Below, one piece after another: positions 20,501-28,700 of a stretch of 64,000 nt of DNA. Position 1 is the first letter of the stretch, and every line of letters starts with the position of its first letter. The notes under the pieces are model-generated. The model worked only from the letters and a program-made list of their open reading frames with translations, was not told the DNA's origin and made no database searches. The translations under genes and the position numbers were made by a program. The DNA comes from Symbiodinium natans (taxonomy: Eukaryota; Sar; Dinophyceae; Suessiales; Symbiodiniaceae). Where the stretch lies: the NCBI GenBank assembly GCA_905221605.1, contig CAJNDS010002462.1:186001-250000 (forward strand). The letters run 5' to 3'.

Positions 20501-21446
20501 CTGCAGGCACGCACACGTCACCCACGACCAGCTCGTGCTTCAGTTTGCCGTCCTGAAGAGGGGGCAGCTCCGGGAGGCGAACATTGGCAATGCACTTAAA
20601 CTCAGGCACCAGGCAAAGGTGCGAACGTCGGGGCTGCAAGCCGGCAGCCACCTGTGCCAAATGCAAGGGAGTGGGGCCGGGAGCGAGGGGCGGGAACCGC
20701 AAGAACCCGAGAATGGCAGTCCCCACAGCATCATAAAAGGCAACAACAGCCTCTGGAGGCACACGATTGGTGGTTGTGGCAGTGGACACATGCACATGCT
20801 GACATGGAATAGCCAAATGACGGAATGCTTCCGGATGACGAGTGGCCAACCTGACAGGCGAGCGGTGCATATGGCCAAACTGGCACATGTTGACAGTAAG
20901 GGACGGCAGGGAGCTGGCCCACTCATCTTGCCAAAACAGAGATCGCTCACGACACTCAAGGGACCAAGGGGTAGAGGTGTCGTCGCAGTGTTTAATGAGT
21001 TGGCGGGTCAAAGACAACACAGCGGAAGCATCATCACCCAAAGGGCTTAAGTGGGCTTTGTGTGCAATCGGGAAGACAGTAGATGGACACCGAATGTGCA
21101 CCCACAAGCACAGTTCCTCACGTGCCCATGAGGCACACAGCGCAAGCCCTGCAGGGCTCAAGAGATCGGCATGAACGATGGGGGCACGTGATGTGGCAGA
21201 ACACCCGTAACCCACCCCAAAGGAACAAGGCAAAGCACGACGCACTGCAGCCGTGAATTGGGCATGTTTAGCAAAGACCTCAAGGCAAAAACCTCGCGGA
21301 GTCTCGCCCACACATTGCGTGACGGGTTTAACAAGCCGAGGCACCTGGCTTTGCACATCAAAATCAGCAGGCAACGAAGCACGGTCAACGGCAGAACAAG
21401 GAAAATTGACATCATCTGTGGACGATGTAGGAACAGCGACAGCCAC
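17511..21446 (-). CDS. Retroelement polyprotein: methyltransferase-like region, 2OG-Fe(II) dioxygenase-like domain, RT, RNase H
   Basis: 1311 residues, uninterrupted. Residues ~60-330 include SLECRERSLFWQDEW and VNMCQFGHMHRSPVRL, which resemble the decayed adenine-methyltransferase-like region of DIRS elements (inference). Residues ~480-570 carry MHKDMCNQEGTLNYGVALSD, then FVWAHDP, then FDARKFHCVMPWHGQRVVVIGY. That gives HxD, a distal His and an Arg, the iron and 2-oxoglutarate ligand pattern of 2OG dioxygenases. RT spans ~830-1060, with DLTSAYRQL near 910 and the catalytic YYDDF near 981. RNase H spans ~1140-1280, with FTDACF, GIGELETMA, FNDNEGAK and the final Asp in ASNIADPPSR. RT and RNase H copy the element RNA into DNA. 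It starts 30 bp after the Gag stop, so it is probably translated from the same transcript. Confidence 0.85.
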   Translation of the reverse strand: MAVAVPTSSTDDVNFPCSAVDRASLPADFDVQSQVPRLVKPVTQCVGETPRGFCLEVFAKHAQFTAAVRRALPCSFGVGYGCSATSRAPIVHADLLSPAGLALCASWAREELCLWVHIRCPSTVFPIAHKAHLSPLGDDASAVLSLTRQLIKHCDDTSTPWSLECRERSLFWQDEWASSLPSLTVNMCQFGHMHRSPVRLATRHPEAFRHLAIPCQHVHVSTATTTNRVPPEAVVAFYDAVGTAILGFLRFPPLAPGPTPLHLAQVAAGLQPRRSHLCLVPEFKCIANVRLPELPPLQDGKLKHELVVGDVCVPAGSKHLLPGSQRGKDGQGASAAVGGSDSPFCGPSLPHPKLTTASTSAAHSFSPKLSKLPMVTSSETGRPNPQKVSAASCVDTNQDVFSHEAELAASRLGDVPTREELLSIFALHDADPSKRMAGIRASEKSWSSGAYAMGGCVGVRKNASMFPVFTRALVRFLRHQIPDARFSCVAIFCDMLQGMHKDMCNQEGTLNYGVALSDFSEGFVWAHDPAGKVHKYTPSGKLPGVLHDIAKAPVRFDARKFHCVMPWHGQRVVVIGYTPQRGCALSAKEVRYLLSLGFPLPWVDTPSPTVPPVHDAPVEQRLENVADSGPVHSKLPCASAAACDTHLYTFGVYHSEAEFVRKAVQVGHPRSLYGSLPQAMEECIDALLVMPEASVVTKRAAWLAHWTARAKAIQENPDPDWHIQDPAMRAILGRKRLQLLDEILLSEGYGDCTLARDMHHGFDLVGVAPPSGVLPGKVTPASLEPEALSANACRANDALRASLRSCGDLELDEKLWEKTLLEVEQGWLQGPLEWSDLGPGEIASPRFPLLQNGKVRPIDDYSRSGVNSCVTTLEQPTVDTADVAAAMFSKLSNGLVRKGRSGALLGRSYDLTSAYRQLCVSRESSRFAIVAVFCPKDGKSYLFRQPCLPFGSRASVNGFIRCSRCIQWIALRCLLVPLTSYYDDFISASTCTLAANTDTTMAMLFRLLGWQYDEVGPKADVFSDRVEALGVAFDLSETCSGVVIVDNTLRRKDALDSLVSEALARGTLNHSQSLEMRGKLAFADAQVLGHSGKFALKLLSAHTHAIPFKTRIADDLSRALKYLRQRIVEGSPRRVLPTAKDTWFLFTDACFHDAGDGGLGGVLVSSLGSVKSWYCLPLSADDIQPLISHTARTGIGELETMATLLGIQLWRGHLRSTNVVAFNDNEGAKFALVKGYSKSMSVTRICHVCATVCETDMIMPWFCRVPSASNIADPPSRSMSCDALPETFKLPCDQVRRAYLSLRGRVCSMLS

Positions 21447-21476
21447 AAGGTCGCCTGTGCACAGGTCTGCTGATAG

Positions 21477-22712
21477 TCACTCAGCAGAAGTAGCAACGTC
21501 AGCAGCTTCATTGGCTTTCGGGCACTGGGAGAAGGGGTGCTTGCCATAGCAATTGGGTCTGCAACACACATGCTCGAACTTGCAGGCTTTGCCCTTTTTG
21601 CACTTGCCCAAGTTATAGTTGAAACAAATCGGCTTATTCTTGGGAGTCCTGCTATGGCAACCCTGAAGCTCCTTGGGCACGGGATCGCGAGTGGTCTTGG
21701 CCTTCTTCTTGTCGCCACCTTCATCGCCATCGCCCGAATGCTTGCGCTTGTCTCCCTTGCCTTTGCCTTTGCCCTTGCCCTTCTCCGGTGTCGGCAGCAA
21801 GAAGTACATGATCTCAGTGTTGCCCGGCAAATTGCGAAACTCTGCATCCAGTGGCAGCGAGCCATCGGCGAGGGCTTTCAGCCCTCCATTGGCTCTACGG
21901 GCCAGCTCGACGAAGACTTGGCGATCCGCACGAAGGACCTGGGCACGAGAGACCCGGGAGAAGTTTGGAGGTGGATCCTGGTTCATCACATCGAACAGAC
22001 GCTCGATCCACTTCTGCATCACATCAAAGCTGGCGAGGCCCACGAGATCCATGGCCAAGGCGCGCCTCATGAAACTCAGGTAAAGCTCGTGATCTGAGGT
22101 GATGTTCATTGTATTGGTGATTTCCTCATCCTTCACGATGAGGCCCGACTTGCTTGCATCCAGCTGCACAGACTTCGGTGCCTTGCTGCCGGCCAACTCC
22201 TGATCCCGGGTGATGCATTCATCAGGTGGGACAAAGCGAAGCTCTTCGGTCTCTCTCATGTGAGCAAAACGATCGTAGAGGCTGTGCGCACATTGCCATG
22301 CACCTTTGGCCAGAGGCAGTCCCTTCAAGCGAGCTGCTTGCTGCTCTATCCGCAGAGCACGTTCTGCAGCCGGCAGCTTGCGTGGAGCGTCTTCACCAAC
22401 CTGCACCGAACTCCGAAGCTCGGCGATGCAAAGTGTCTGAGCTTCAAAGACCAAGCGCTTAAGTGCTGCATTGTCGCCCAAAGAGAGAGCAACACCTGGT
22501 CGAAGTTTGCCAGCAAAGTCCTCGATGTTGGTGTCAGTCGCGGGCGTGCCTGGTAAGCTGACTGCATAGGAGACCTTGGACAAGGTGTCAACTTGCGCAG
22601 CGATCATCGCCTTGGTCCATTCATCAGAGAGGCCGACCTTTTCACATTGCTTCTCCAAAGCAGGCGTCGATGCCAACACGGAAGTGGCCGCCATGTTGCT
22701 GTCTTGAGGCAA
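21477..22712 (-). CDS. Gag-like nucleocapsid protein with CCCH zinc finger
   Basis: 411 residues. The N-terminal half is mostly helical with no catalytic motif. A Lys/Gly-rich basic stretch (GKGKGKGDKRKH) lies near residue 310. At ~363-381 is a CCCH finger (C-x7-C-x5-C-x3-H: CFNYNLGKCKKGKACKFEH), followed by a second cluster C-x3-C-x3-H-x4-C. This layout is that of an RNA-packaging Gag. It lies between the YR and RT ORFs with short gaps (279 bp upstream, 30 bp downstream), all on one strand. The reading frame is intact. Confidence 0.8.
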   Translation of the reverse strand: MPQDSNMAATSVLASTPALEKQCEKVGLSDEWTKAMIAAQVDTLSKVSYAVSLPGTPATDTNIEDFAGKLRPGVALSLGDNAALKRLVFEAQTLCIAELRSSVQVGEDAPRKLPAAERALRIEQQAARLKGLPLAKGAWQCAHSLYDRFAHMRETEELRFVPPDECITRDQELAGSKAPKSVQLDASKSGLIVKDEEITNTMNITSDHELYLSFMRRALAMDLVGLASFDVMQKWIERLFDVMNQDPPPNFSRVSRAQVLRADRQVFVELARRANGGLKALADGSLPLDAEFRNLPGNTEIMYFLLPTPEKGKGKGKGKGDKRKHSGDGDEGGDKKKAKTTRDPVPKELQGCHSRTPKNKPICFNYNLGKCKKGKACKFEHVCCRPNCYGKHPFSQCPKANEAADVATSAE

Positions 22713-22991
22713 AATGCCTTATGAAGATGCACGCTGAGCAAGCAGTCCAATCCAGGTGGTTTGTATCGGTTCATAACAGGCAGCACAAGTGTGATGAGTT
22801 CCTAAACCAAATCCACAAACATCACTGTCAAGACTCGGCTGCACACCACCACACGCGAGTGCACTCAAAGTGGACGGCATATATCAAATCCAAGCACGAT
22901 CAAATGCAAGCGACTCGCACACGAGTTTCTTTAGCTGCGTTCAGCCACGTTCAGAAAACAAAATTGCATCGGCTCCCCTCGTTCCACACCA

Positions 22992-25148
22992 TCATGTGGA
23001 TGCTCTGGGTGCGCTCAGCGCGTCTAAGGCAGCCACCATACCGCCTTTCGAGGTGATCAGTTCACCACGAAAACATGTCGAGCAGCGTGTCCATTTCGAC
23101 ACAGAGCCCTCAGGAAGATACAGGTAGGCATTCCCACCCGTTCTACGCGAGCACTTGGTCATCTCCGAGCCTTGCACCGCCTTGTGCAGCATCTTTGAAC
23201 CTCTGTGCTGCCATAACGGGCCCGGCACATCAAAACTTTGGGCAGCTCCGGCATTCCGAAGGATGCCCTCCTCGGCAATCGATTGCCCTGAGGACGCGTT
23301 GCTGTCACTTGAGCTACTGCTATCTGACTCATCGCTACTTGCATCCCCTGCATCGCGCTCAGACTCAACACCGGGCAGGGCAGTGTTGTCAGGCAAGGCA
23401 CCCCCCCAGGAGGGAGGGGATGTCTCATCAACGTCATCATCAGCATGATCCCGAACTCCACCTTCCATAAACTCGCCAGGTGCATCCTGTGCAAGAAGCG
23501 GGCTCTCCGGAAACTCCTGTGGGGAGCGAGGGGCGCACGCACCTGCATCTGGGCCCAACATATCGCTGGGAGACACGGCAGGTTCACTAGCAAGGATCCC
23601 ACGTCGCTTCGGGTTATCAAAACGAAAGTCTGCATGTGAAGGTGCAAAAGCGGCGCAGTCGGACAACCAACCCGACCTGGAGGCATCTGGTTTGAACACC
23701 CCTGCTTTGATTTCTTTCAGCATGGCGACATAGGAGCGCAGCAGTGCGCTGAGAAGTTCACGTGAGTAGACCGCACGCGATTTGGACCCAGTGACATGGT
23801 GACCCAACATCAAACAATCGAACTCGGGCAAACCCCTCTTGCCACACCAGTTCAGAGTGGTGACCTTGAGGGAGTGTGATGATACCCCTGAAGAAGCATC
23901 CACTTCCAAGGCACTCCGTAGGATGGCTGACGCCTCTGCGCTGCTGCATTTCCGCTTAGAGACCCCTGAAAAACCCGGAACCCTCACCAAAGGTCCTAAG
24001 GGAGATGCATCCCACGGAAACCCAAGTTCGACGCCTGCTTGGTACCATGCACTGGCCCAGTCATGGCCTGACAAGCTGAACATGGGGGCAACCAGTGGCA
24101 TGGCACGCTTGGCAGCTTTCTTGCAATTCCTAGTCTTGTGATGGGAGGTCTGTGCTTCAATAAAACCTTCAGTAGGAGCCCCACATTCGTCAAACAAGAT
24201 AAAATCAAGCAAGCGATGATCGGACCACCTCGATCTAGAGTATAGCGTGAAAAGCATCCCGCCCAAAAGGAACTTGTCTTGCACACAAGTCTCGCTGGAG
24301 GTCGTTCGAATTTCAAGTTGGATGACTTGCTCAACACGCAATGCTGTGGCTTGCTTCAGGGGACCACTATCAGCAATCAGCCTCTTCGCCCTGCCCTGAA
24401 GGCGCCTGTCACTCAAGATCTCAGCACTAAAGGGGATGTCGACCACATGATGCGCAAAATTGATGGCCTGAAACAGAGTAGCAGTGGCACTTGCATACCC
24501 TTTAGTACCCTTTAGTGACTCGATATAACACGAAAGAGACTTGATGCTCCAGGGCCACGGGGACTTGCCTTGCTCTACATGCCACCGGAAACAACGCAAC
24601 AAGTCATTGGCTCTCTTTGACGCTGTTCTCGGAGCCTTCAACCCCAAGACATCACGGATGATATCTTCCCGAGCAGTGCCGTCCTCGGACCAGAAGCTGT
24701 CCTGAAGCATGGCACCTGTGCTTCCCTGGTGCTCGCACAAAATGAACACAGTAACCCACTTGCTCAAAGCGATGTTCCACAAATGCTCATCACTGTCAGC
24801 ATTTTCATCTCTGGAGGCTTTAGCAGAACACTCATGAAACAAATGCGCATGCTTGCGTTTCCCAGAAGCACTCTGCACGGGCGCAGGTTCCGGCGGAGGG
24901 GAGGCAACCCCAGGTATGGGCACAAGAGAAGGTTGCCTCAGCACTGGTGGAGACAACACACCGGCCATTCCCTCACCAAAGATGGCCTTGAACGATCCGG
25001 TTTCCCAAGGGAATTTAGGCATGTTGTCAGGAATTGCAGCAAGCTGTGCCTCCACAAGCAACCTGTCGATGTCAAAGCAGCTAACCTCCCCCCCTTGAGA
25101 AGCTGATGCAGACATGGGCGGTGCGGAACTTGAGCCGGGCGCGGACAT
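22992..25148 (-). CDS. Tyrosine recombinase of the DIRS-order element
   Basis: 718 residues. An N-terminal Pro/Ser/Ala-rich region is followed by a helical core-binding-like region (~150-280). The catalytic domain has Arg in LYSRSRWSDHRLL (~308), HSLKVTTLNWCGKRG (~428, with Lys at the usual second-Arg position), LGHH (~451) and the nucleophile Tyr in AVYSREL (~462). The last ~220 residues are acidic and Ser-rich and have no known motif. The enzyme should integrate a circular DNA copy by site-specific recombination between short identical sequences. In most DIRS elements YR is the last ORF; here it is first, about 440 bp inside the terminal repeat. Confidence 0.85.
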   Translation of the reverse strand: MSAPGSSSAPPMSASASQGGEVSCFDIDRLLVEAQLAAIPDNMPKFPWETGSFKAIFGEGMAGVLSPPVLRQPSLVPIPGVASPPPEPAPVQSASGKRKHAHLFHECSAKASRDENADSDEHLWNIALSKWVTVFILCEHQGSTGAMLQDSFWSEDGTAREDIIRDVLGLKAPRTASKRANDLLRCFRWHVEQGKSPWPWSIKSLSCYIESLKGTKGYASATATLFQAINFAHHVVDIPFSAEILSDRRLQGRAKRLIADSGPLKQATALRVEQVIQLEIRTTSSETCVQDKFLLGGMLFTLYSRSRWSDHRLLDFILFDECGAPTEGFIEAQTSHHKTRNCKKAAKRAMPLVAPMFSLSGHDWASAWYQAGVELGFPWDASPLGPLVRVPGFSGVSKRKCSSAEASAILRSALEVDASSGVSSHSLKVTTLNWCGKRGLPEFDCLMLGHHVTGSKSRAVYSRELLSALLRSYVAMLKEIKAGVFKPDASRSGWLSDCAAFAPSHADFRFDNPKRRGILASEPAVSPSDMLGPDAGACAPRSPQEFPESPLLAQDAPGEFMEGGVRDHADDDVDETSPPSWGGALPDNTALPGVESERDAGDASSDESDSSSSSDSNASSGQSIAEEGILRNAGAAQSFDVPGPLWQHRGSKMLHKAVQGSEMTKCSRRTGGNAYLYLPEGSVSKWTRCSTCFRGELITSKGGMVAALDALSAPRAST

Positions 25149-25584
25149 CAGACGGCACTCTGATCAAGCAGACAGCTGCAAAAGCTGTCGGGTGCACGCG
25201 TGGATCCTGCGGCCACTGCAAGCCAAACGGAACCAAGCCTGGGGACTAAGGCACAAGAAAACCCTGGAGCCCTCCGCAGTTGACAACAGAACCCCGGAAA
25301 AGGAGCTCTCGAGCACGTAACTGAAAAGGTCAGGGGGGGCAGCCACTCGGCGCTCAAGCAGGTCAAGATGGAAGCAGCGAGGCCGGATGAGGACTGGTCG
25401 AAATGCAGCACACTGAGGCAGAGGCGGCCAATCCCAGCTGATGCTCGAATCGCTCGAAGACGAGCTGGTGTCCATCCGCTGAGACCACCCGGGGTCTCAG
25501 CTTGCACGACCCCTAGAGGGAAGACCCTTAGCGCCCAGGACCTCTAGAGCAGCGGCACCCTTACGAGATTAGCGGAGCCCCAAC

Positions 25585-25711
25585 ACAAAATTTTGATCCT
25601 CTGAGCTGCACACAGCCACACTGCGACGGAGAGATCAAAATTCACATGGTGAACAAATCAATCATGTTCATGAAAATTCATGCACCCATGAATTGCAAAA
25701 GTATAAAATGA
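25585..25711 (-). repeat. Split direct repeat B, terminal copy
   Basis: 127-bp repeat starting ACAAAATTTTGATCCTCTGA and ending AGTATAAAATGA in plus orientation. It forms the outer boundary on the YR side. The giant copia stop codon lies about 27 bp beyond. Confidence 0.92.
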
Positions 25712-25737
25712 CCTCATCCTTCTCAGATCTTCAGCGC

Positions 25738-28700
25738 TTACAGATCCTCTTTGTCGATCTCGGCTGTCGGCTCCTTGGCCTCGCTTCCTTTGGCCTTTTT
25801 CCTTTCTTCCTTCTTTGCCTTCTTCTCTTCTTTCTTTGCCTTCTTTCTCTCTTCACGTTCCTTTCTCCTTTCTTCTCTCTTGATCTTCTTGATGTTCTCC
25901 TTTGCTTGCTTCTTCTTCGCTTCTTCATCGCTTGTCTGGACCTCTTCGACGGTTGGTCCTGGCGTTTCTGGCTCCTTTCTCTTCTTGAGCGTCTCCAACC
26001 CCCATTGGGGATTCGGTGGCAATCCTTTTGGCTCGGCAGGTCTCTCGCTCATATCCACCATTTTCTGGACTTCATCATTGACTTCCTTTGCTCCTGCCTT
26101 TTCCTTCTCGGCTTTGACTTTGGCCTCAACTTCTTGGCCTTGCTTCTGGTACCAGCACCTTTGGTGGGTGTGGCTTCCCCACCCCGTATGCTCAGACGGG
26201 TTCTTTGTTGTGTACCAGCACCACTTGCACCACAAACCACGCTTCTCCTTTTCTCGCCAATCGAGACTTGGGACTTTTCCCGTGATCTCCTTTGCCAAAT
26301 CCAGCATCACTTGGCACTTGATCGCACGATGCGATCCCTTACAGAAAAAGCATCCGGGCTGGCGCGTTCCCGTCTCCTTTTCGCTTCGGGTGCTCCTTTC
26401 ACTTGACTTCAAAAGCCACCTTGGGTTGACCTGGCTCAGGTCTTCTTCTCTCTTTTTCTCCTTTCCTTCACCTTCATACTTCTTCTCTTCGATGGCATCA
26501 TCAACTTGCACAACTTCTGCCATCTCCTTGCGCATCTTCAACGGCTTTGGCATTGCCTTTGTCTTCACTTGCCTTTCCGAGCCTGCAGCCATTGACTCTG
26601 CCTCGCTGGCTCCTTCGGCCAATTTCCTTTTGCGCATTCGCTCGAGTAAGGACACTCTCGGTCTTTCTTCGAAAATCCGACCGTAGTCTGGCGATGCTTC
26701 CACCAAACACTTCATCACTTCTTCACTTGTCTCTACAAGCATCCTTACCACGCTCAGCATTCTTCTCGAGTGCTTGAACTCATTGTACTCCGCCAAATGT
26801 CCTTCAGCTTCCTTCTTCTTCTGCATCGTGGACTTAAGGCTTTTGCACTCTTCCATCATCTTCTCAACCTCGCGGTACTTTTCGCCATATGCCCGTTCGG
26901 CATCTTCCGCTTCCTTTTCTGCATTGGCGACATCTTCGTACATCAACTCGTCCGAGTCCTTCTCATCTTCTTCTTGCCCCTTCAGGGCTGCCAACCATTG
27001 TTGCACCCTTGTTCCATATCCCGTTGGAATCTTCACGACTGGACTCTCCATTGTCTCTTTGAACTCTTGGAACATTCTCTGCGTCGCTTCGGACCTTAGG
27101 GCGTCGCCATCGATCCCTGTCTCTTCGAGCATCTTTGCTCCCTTTTCGTCCAGCTGCATTGAGCTTAAGATCGTTGGCCATAGGCCTTCCTTTGCCAGGA
27201 GGACGTATCTTTCATCGTCATCGGCTTTTTCGGCTTCTTCCTCCTTTTTTCCTTCCTTCTCAGGCGCTTCTTCCTGGTCCTTGACTTCTTCCTGGTCCTT
27301 GACTTCTTCCTGGTCCTTGACTTCTTCCTGGTCCTTGACTTCTTCCTGGTCCTTGACTTCTTCCTGGTTCTTGACTTCTTCCTGGTTCTTGACTTCTTCC
27401 TGGTTCTTGACTTTTTCCTGGTCCTTGTCTTCTTTCTGGTCCTTTTCTTCTTTCTTCTCCTTTTTCTCGTCGCTCGAACTTGACTCGCTTGAAGATGACT
27501 CGCTTGCAGAATCACTGCACGACGAATCCTTCTCCTTCTTCTTTTCTTTCTTCTCTTTCTTCTCCTCCTTCAGTTCTTCTTTGGCCTCTTCCTTTGGCTC
27601 TTCAGCCTGTTCCTCTTCTTTTGGAGCATTCTCCAGTAACTTCTTCCTGCGCTCCTCGGCTCCTGTCTTCATCTCCTTCAGCTCTTCCACTTTTTCTTCC
27701 ATCATTTGTTCGTGGGTCTTCTCTTCTTCCATCGTTCTCCTTCCTTTCTTCTTTTCCTCTTTTCCTACTCGTTTGAGCAAGAAAACGGCTGCGGGATAAA
27801 CTGTGCAACAGACCATGCATGTCACACAACCAATCATGATACACATGACTATTCCCGGTCCTTGGTCTTCTTCCTTGGCTTTCTTGGCTTCTCCCATTCC
27901 TATCAACACAGCCATCGTTACAGCTTGTATGATCTTCGCCAATCGCTCATCGTTCATTCGTCGGCCATTGCCGCTTCGGCCATTGCCGTTCATTCTTCGC
28001 ACTTGTACATTCCTTTCAACTTCTTCTTGGTCCACAAACTCTCCTACATATCCGAGGCTTGTCATGTACTTTCGGATTTTGTCTTTGCTTAGACTCTTTG
28101 TTCCCAGATCAGCTGGGTTGTCCTTGCCTTTGATCGCTTTGATGATCAACCTCGGGATACTCTGGATCCATAACAGATCAACGTCGAGATGACGGGCTTT
28201 CCCCAGTCCTTTCCGAGCAATCAGTTGTCTTGAACTGCTCGAATCTGAATACATCACCATCTTTGGTTCTTTTCCGAGGATTCTCGTCAACAATGCTTTC
28301 AAGAACACTCCTTCAGAAAGTATTGACGTTGCGGCGATAGTCTCCGCTTCGCATGAGCTGAGAGCTATGCTCTTCTGCCGCTTGCTCTGAAAATGAATCA
28401 GATTTCCATTCAGCATGATCGCTCCACACGACACGCTTTGCCTTGACTCTCTGTCGGCTGCCCAATCAGAATCCGTCACTATTTCCAACAGTGACTCTTG
28501 CTCATAGACATTTCTCTCGACTTCTTCATCTTTTCTCTCATTTCGCTCTTCGATAAAACTTCTTCCTGGGTAGCTCTTCTTGTGTATCAACGACACGTCG
28601 GGTGTACCCTTCAGATACTTCGCAGCGTGCCTCAGCAGTTCCATGTCTGCTTCCACCGGCGCTGCTAACTTCGTTGAAAGTTTCTTCAGCACGTACATCA

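Larger units (their letters stand above)
16754..25711 (-). mobile_element. DIRS-order (tyrosine recombinase) retrotransposon with split direct repeats
   Basis: The 8958-bp element reads on the minus strand. Repeat B opens it (25711-25585). Three intact ORFs follow (YR 25148-22992, Gag 22712-21477, RT/RNase H 21446-17511). It closes with repeat A (17504-17220), repeat B (17184-17058) and repeat A (17038-16754). In the usual notation this is A1 - ORFs - B1 A2 B2, the split-direct-repeat layout of PAT/Ngaro-like elements. No LTRs or integrase are present, and no target duplication is visible, as expected for tyrosine-recombinase insertion. All three ORFs are uninterrupted, so the copy is recent or maintained. 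Confidence 0.88.

Noticed and set aside
25693-27799. Long plus-strand frames rich in Phe, Leu and Ser (237 and 341 codons)
   Set aside because: Antisense shadows of the Lys/Glu-rich copia extension; their apparent membrane helices come from reversed acidic/basic codons.
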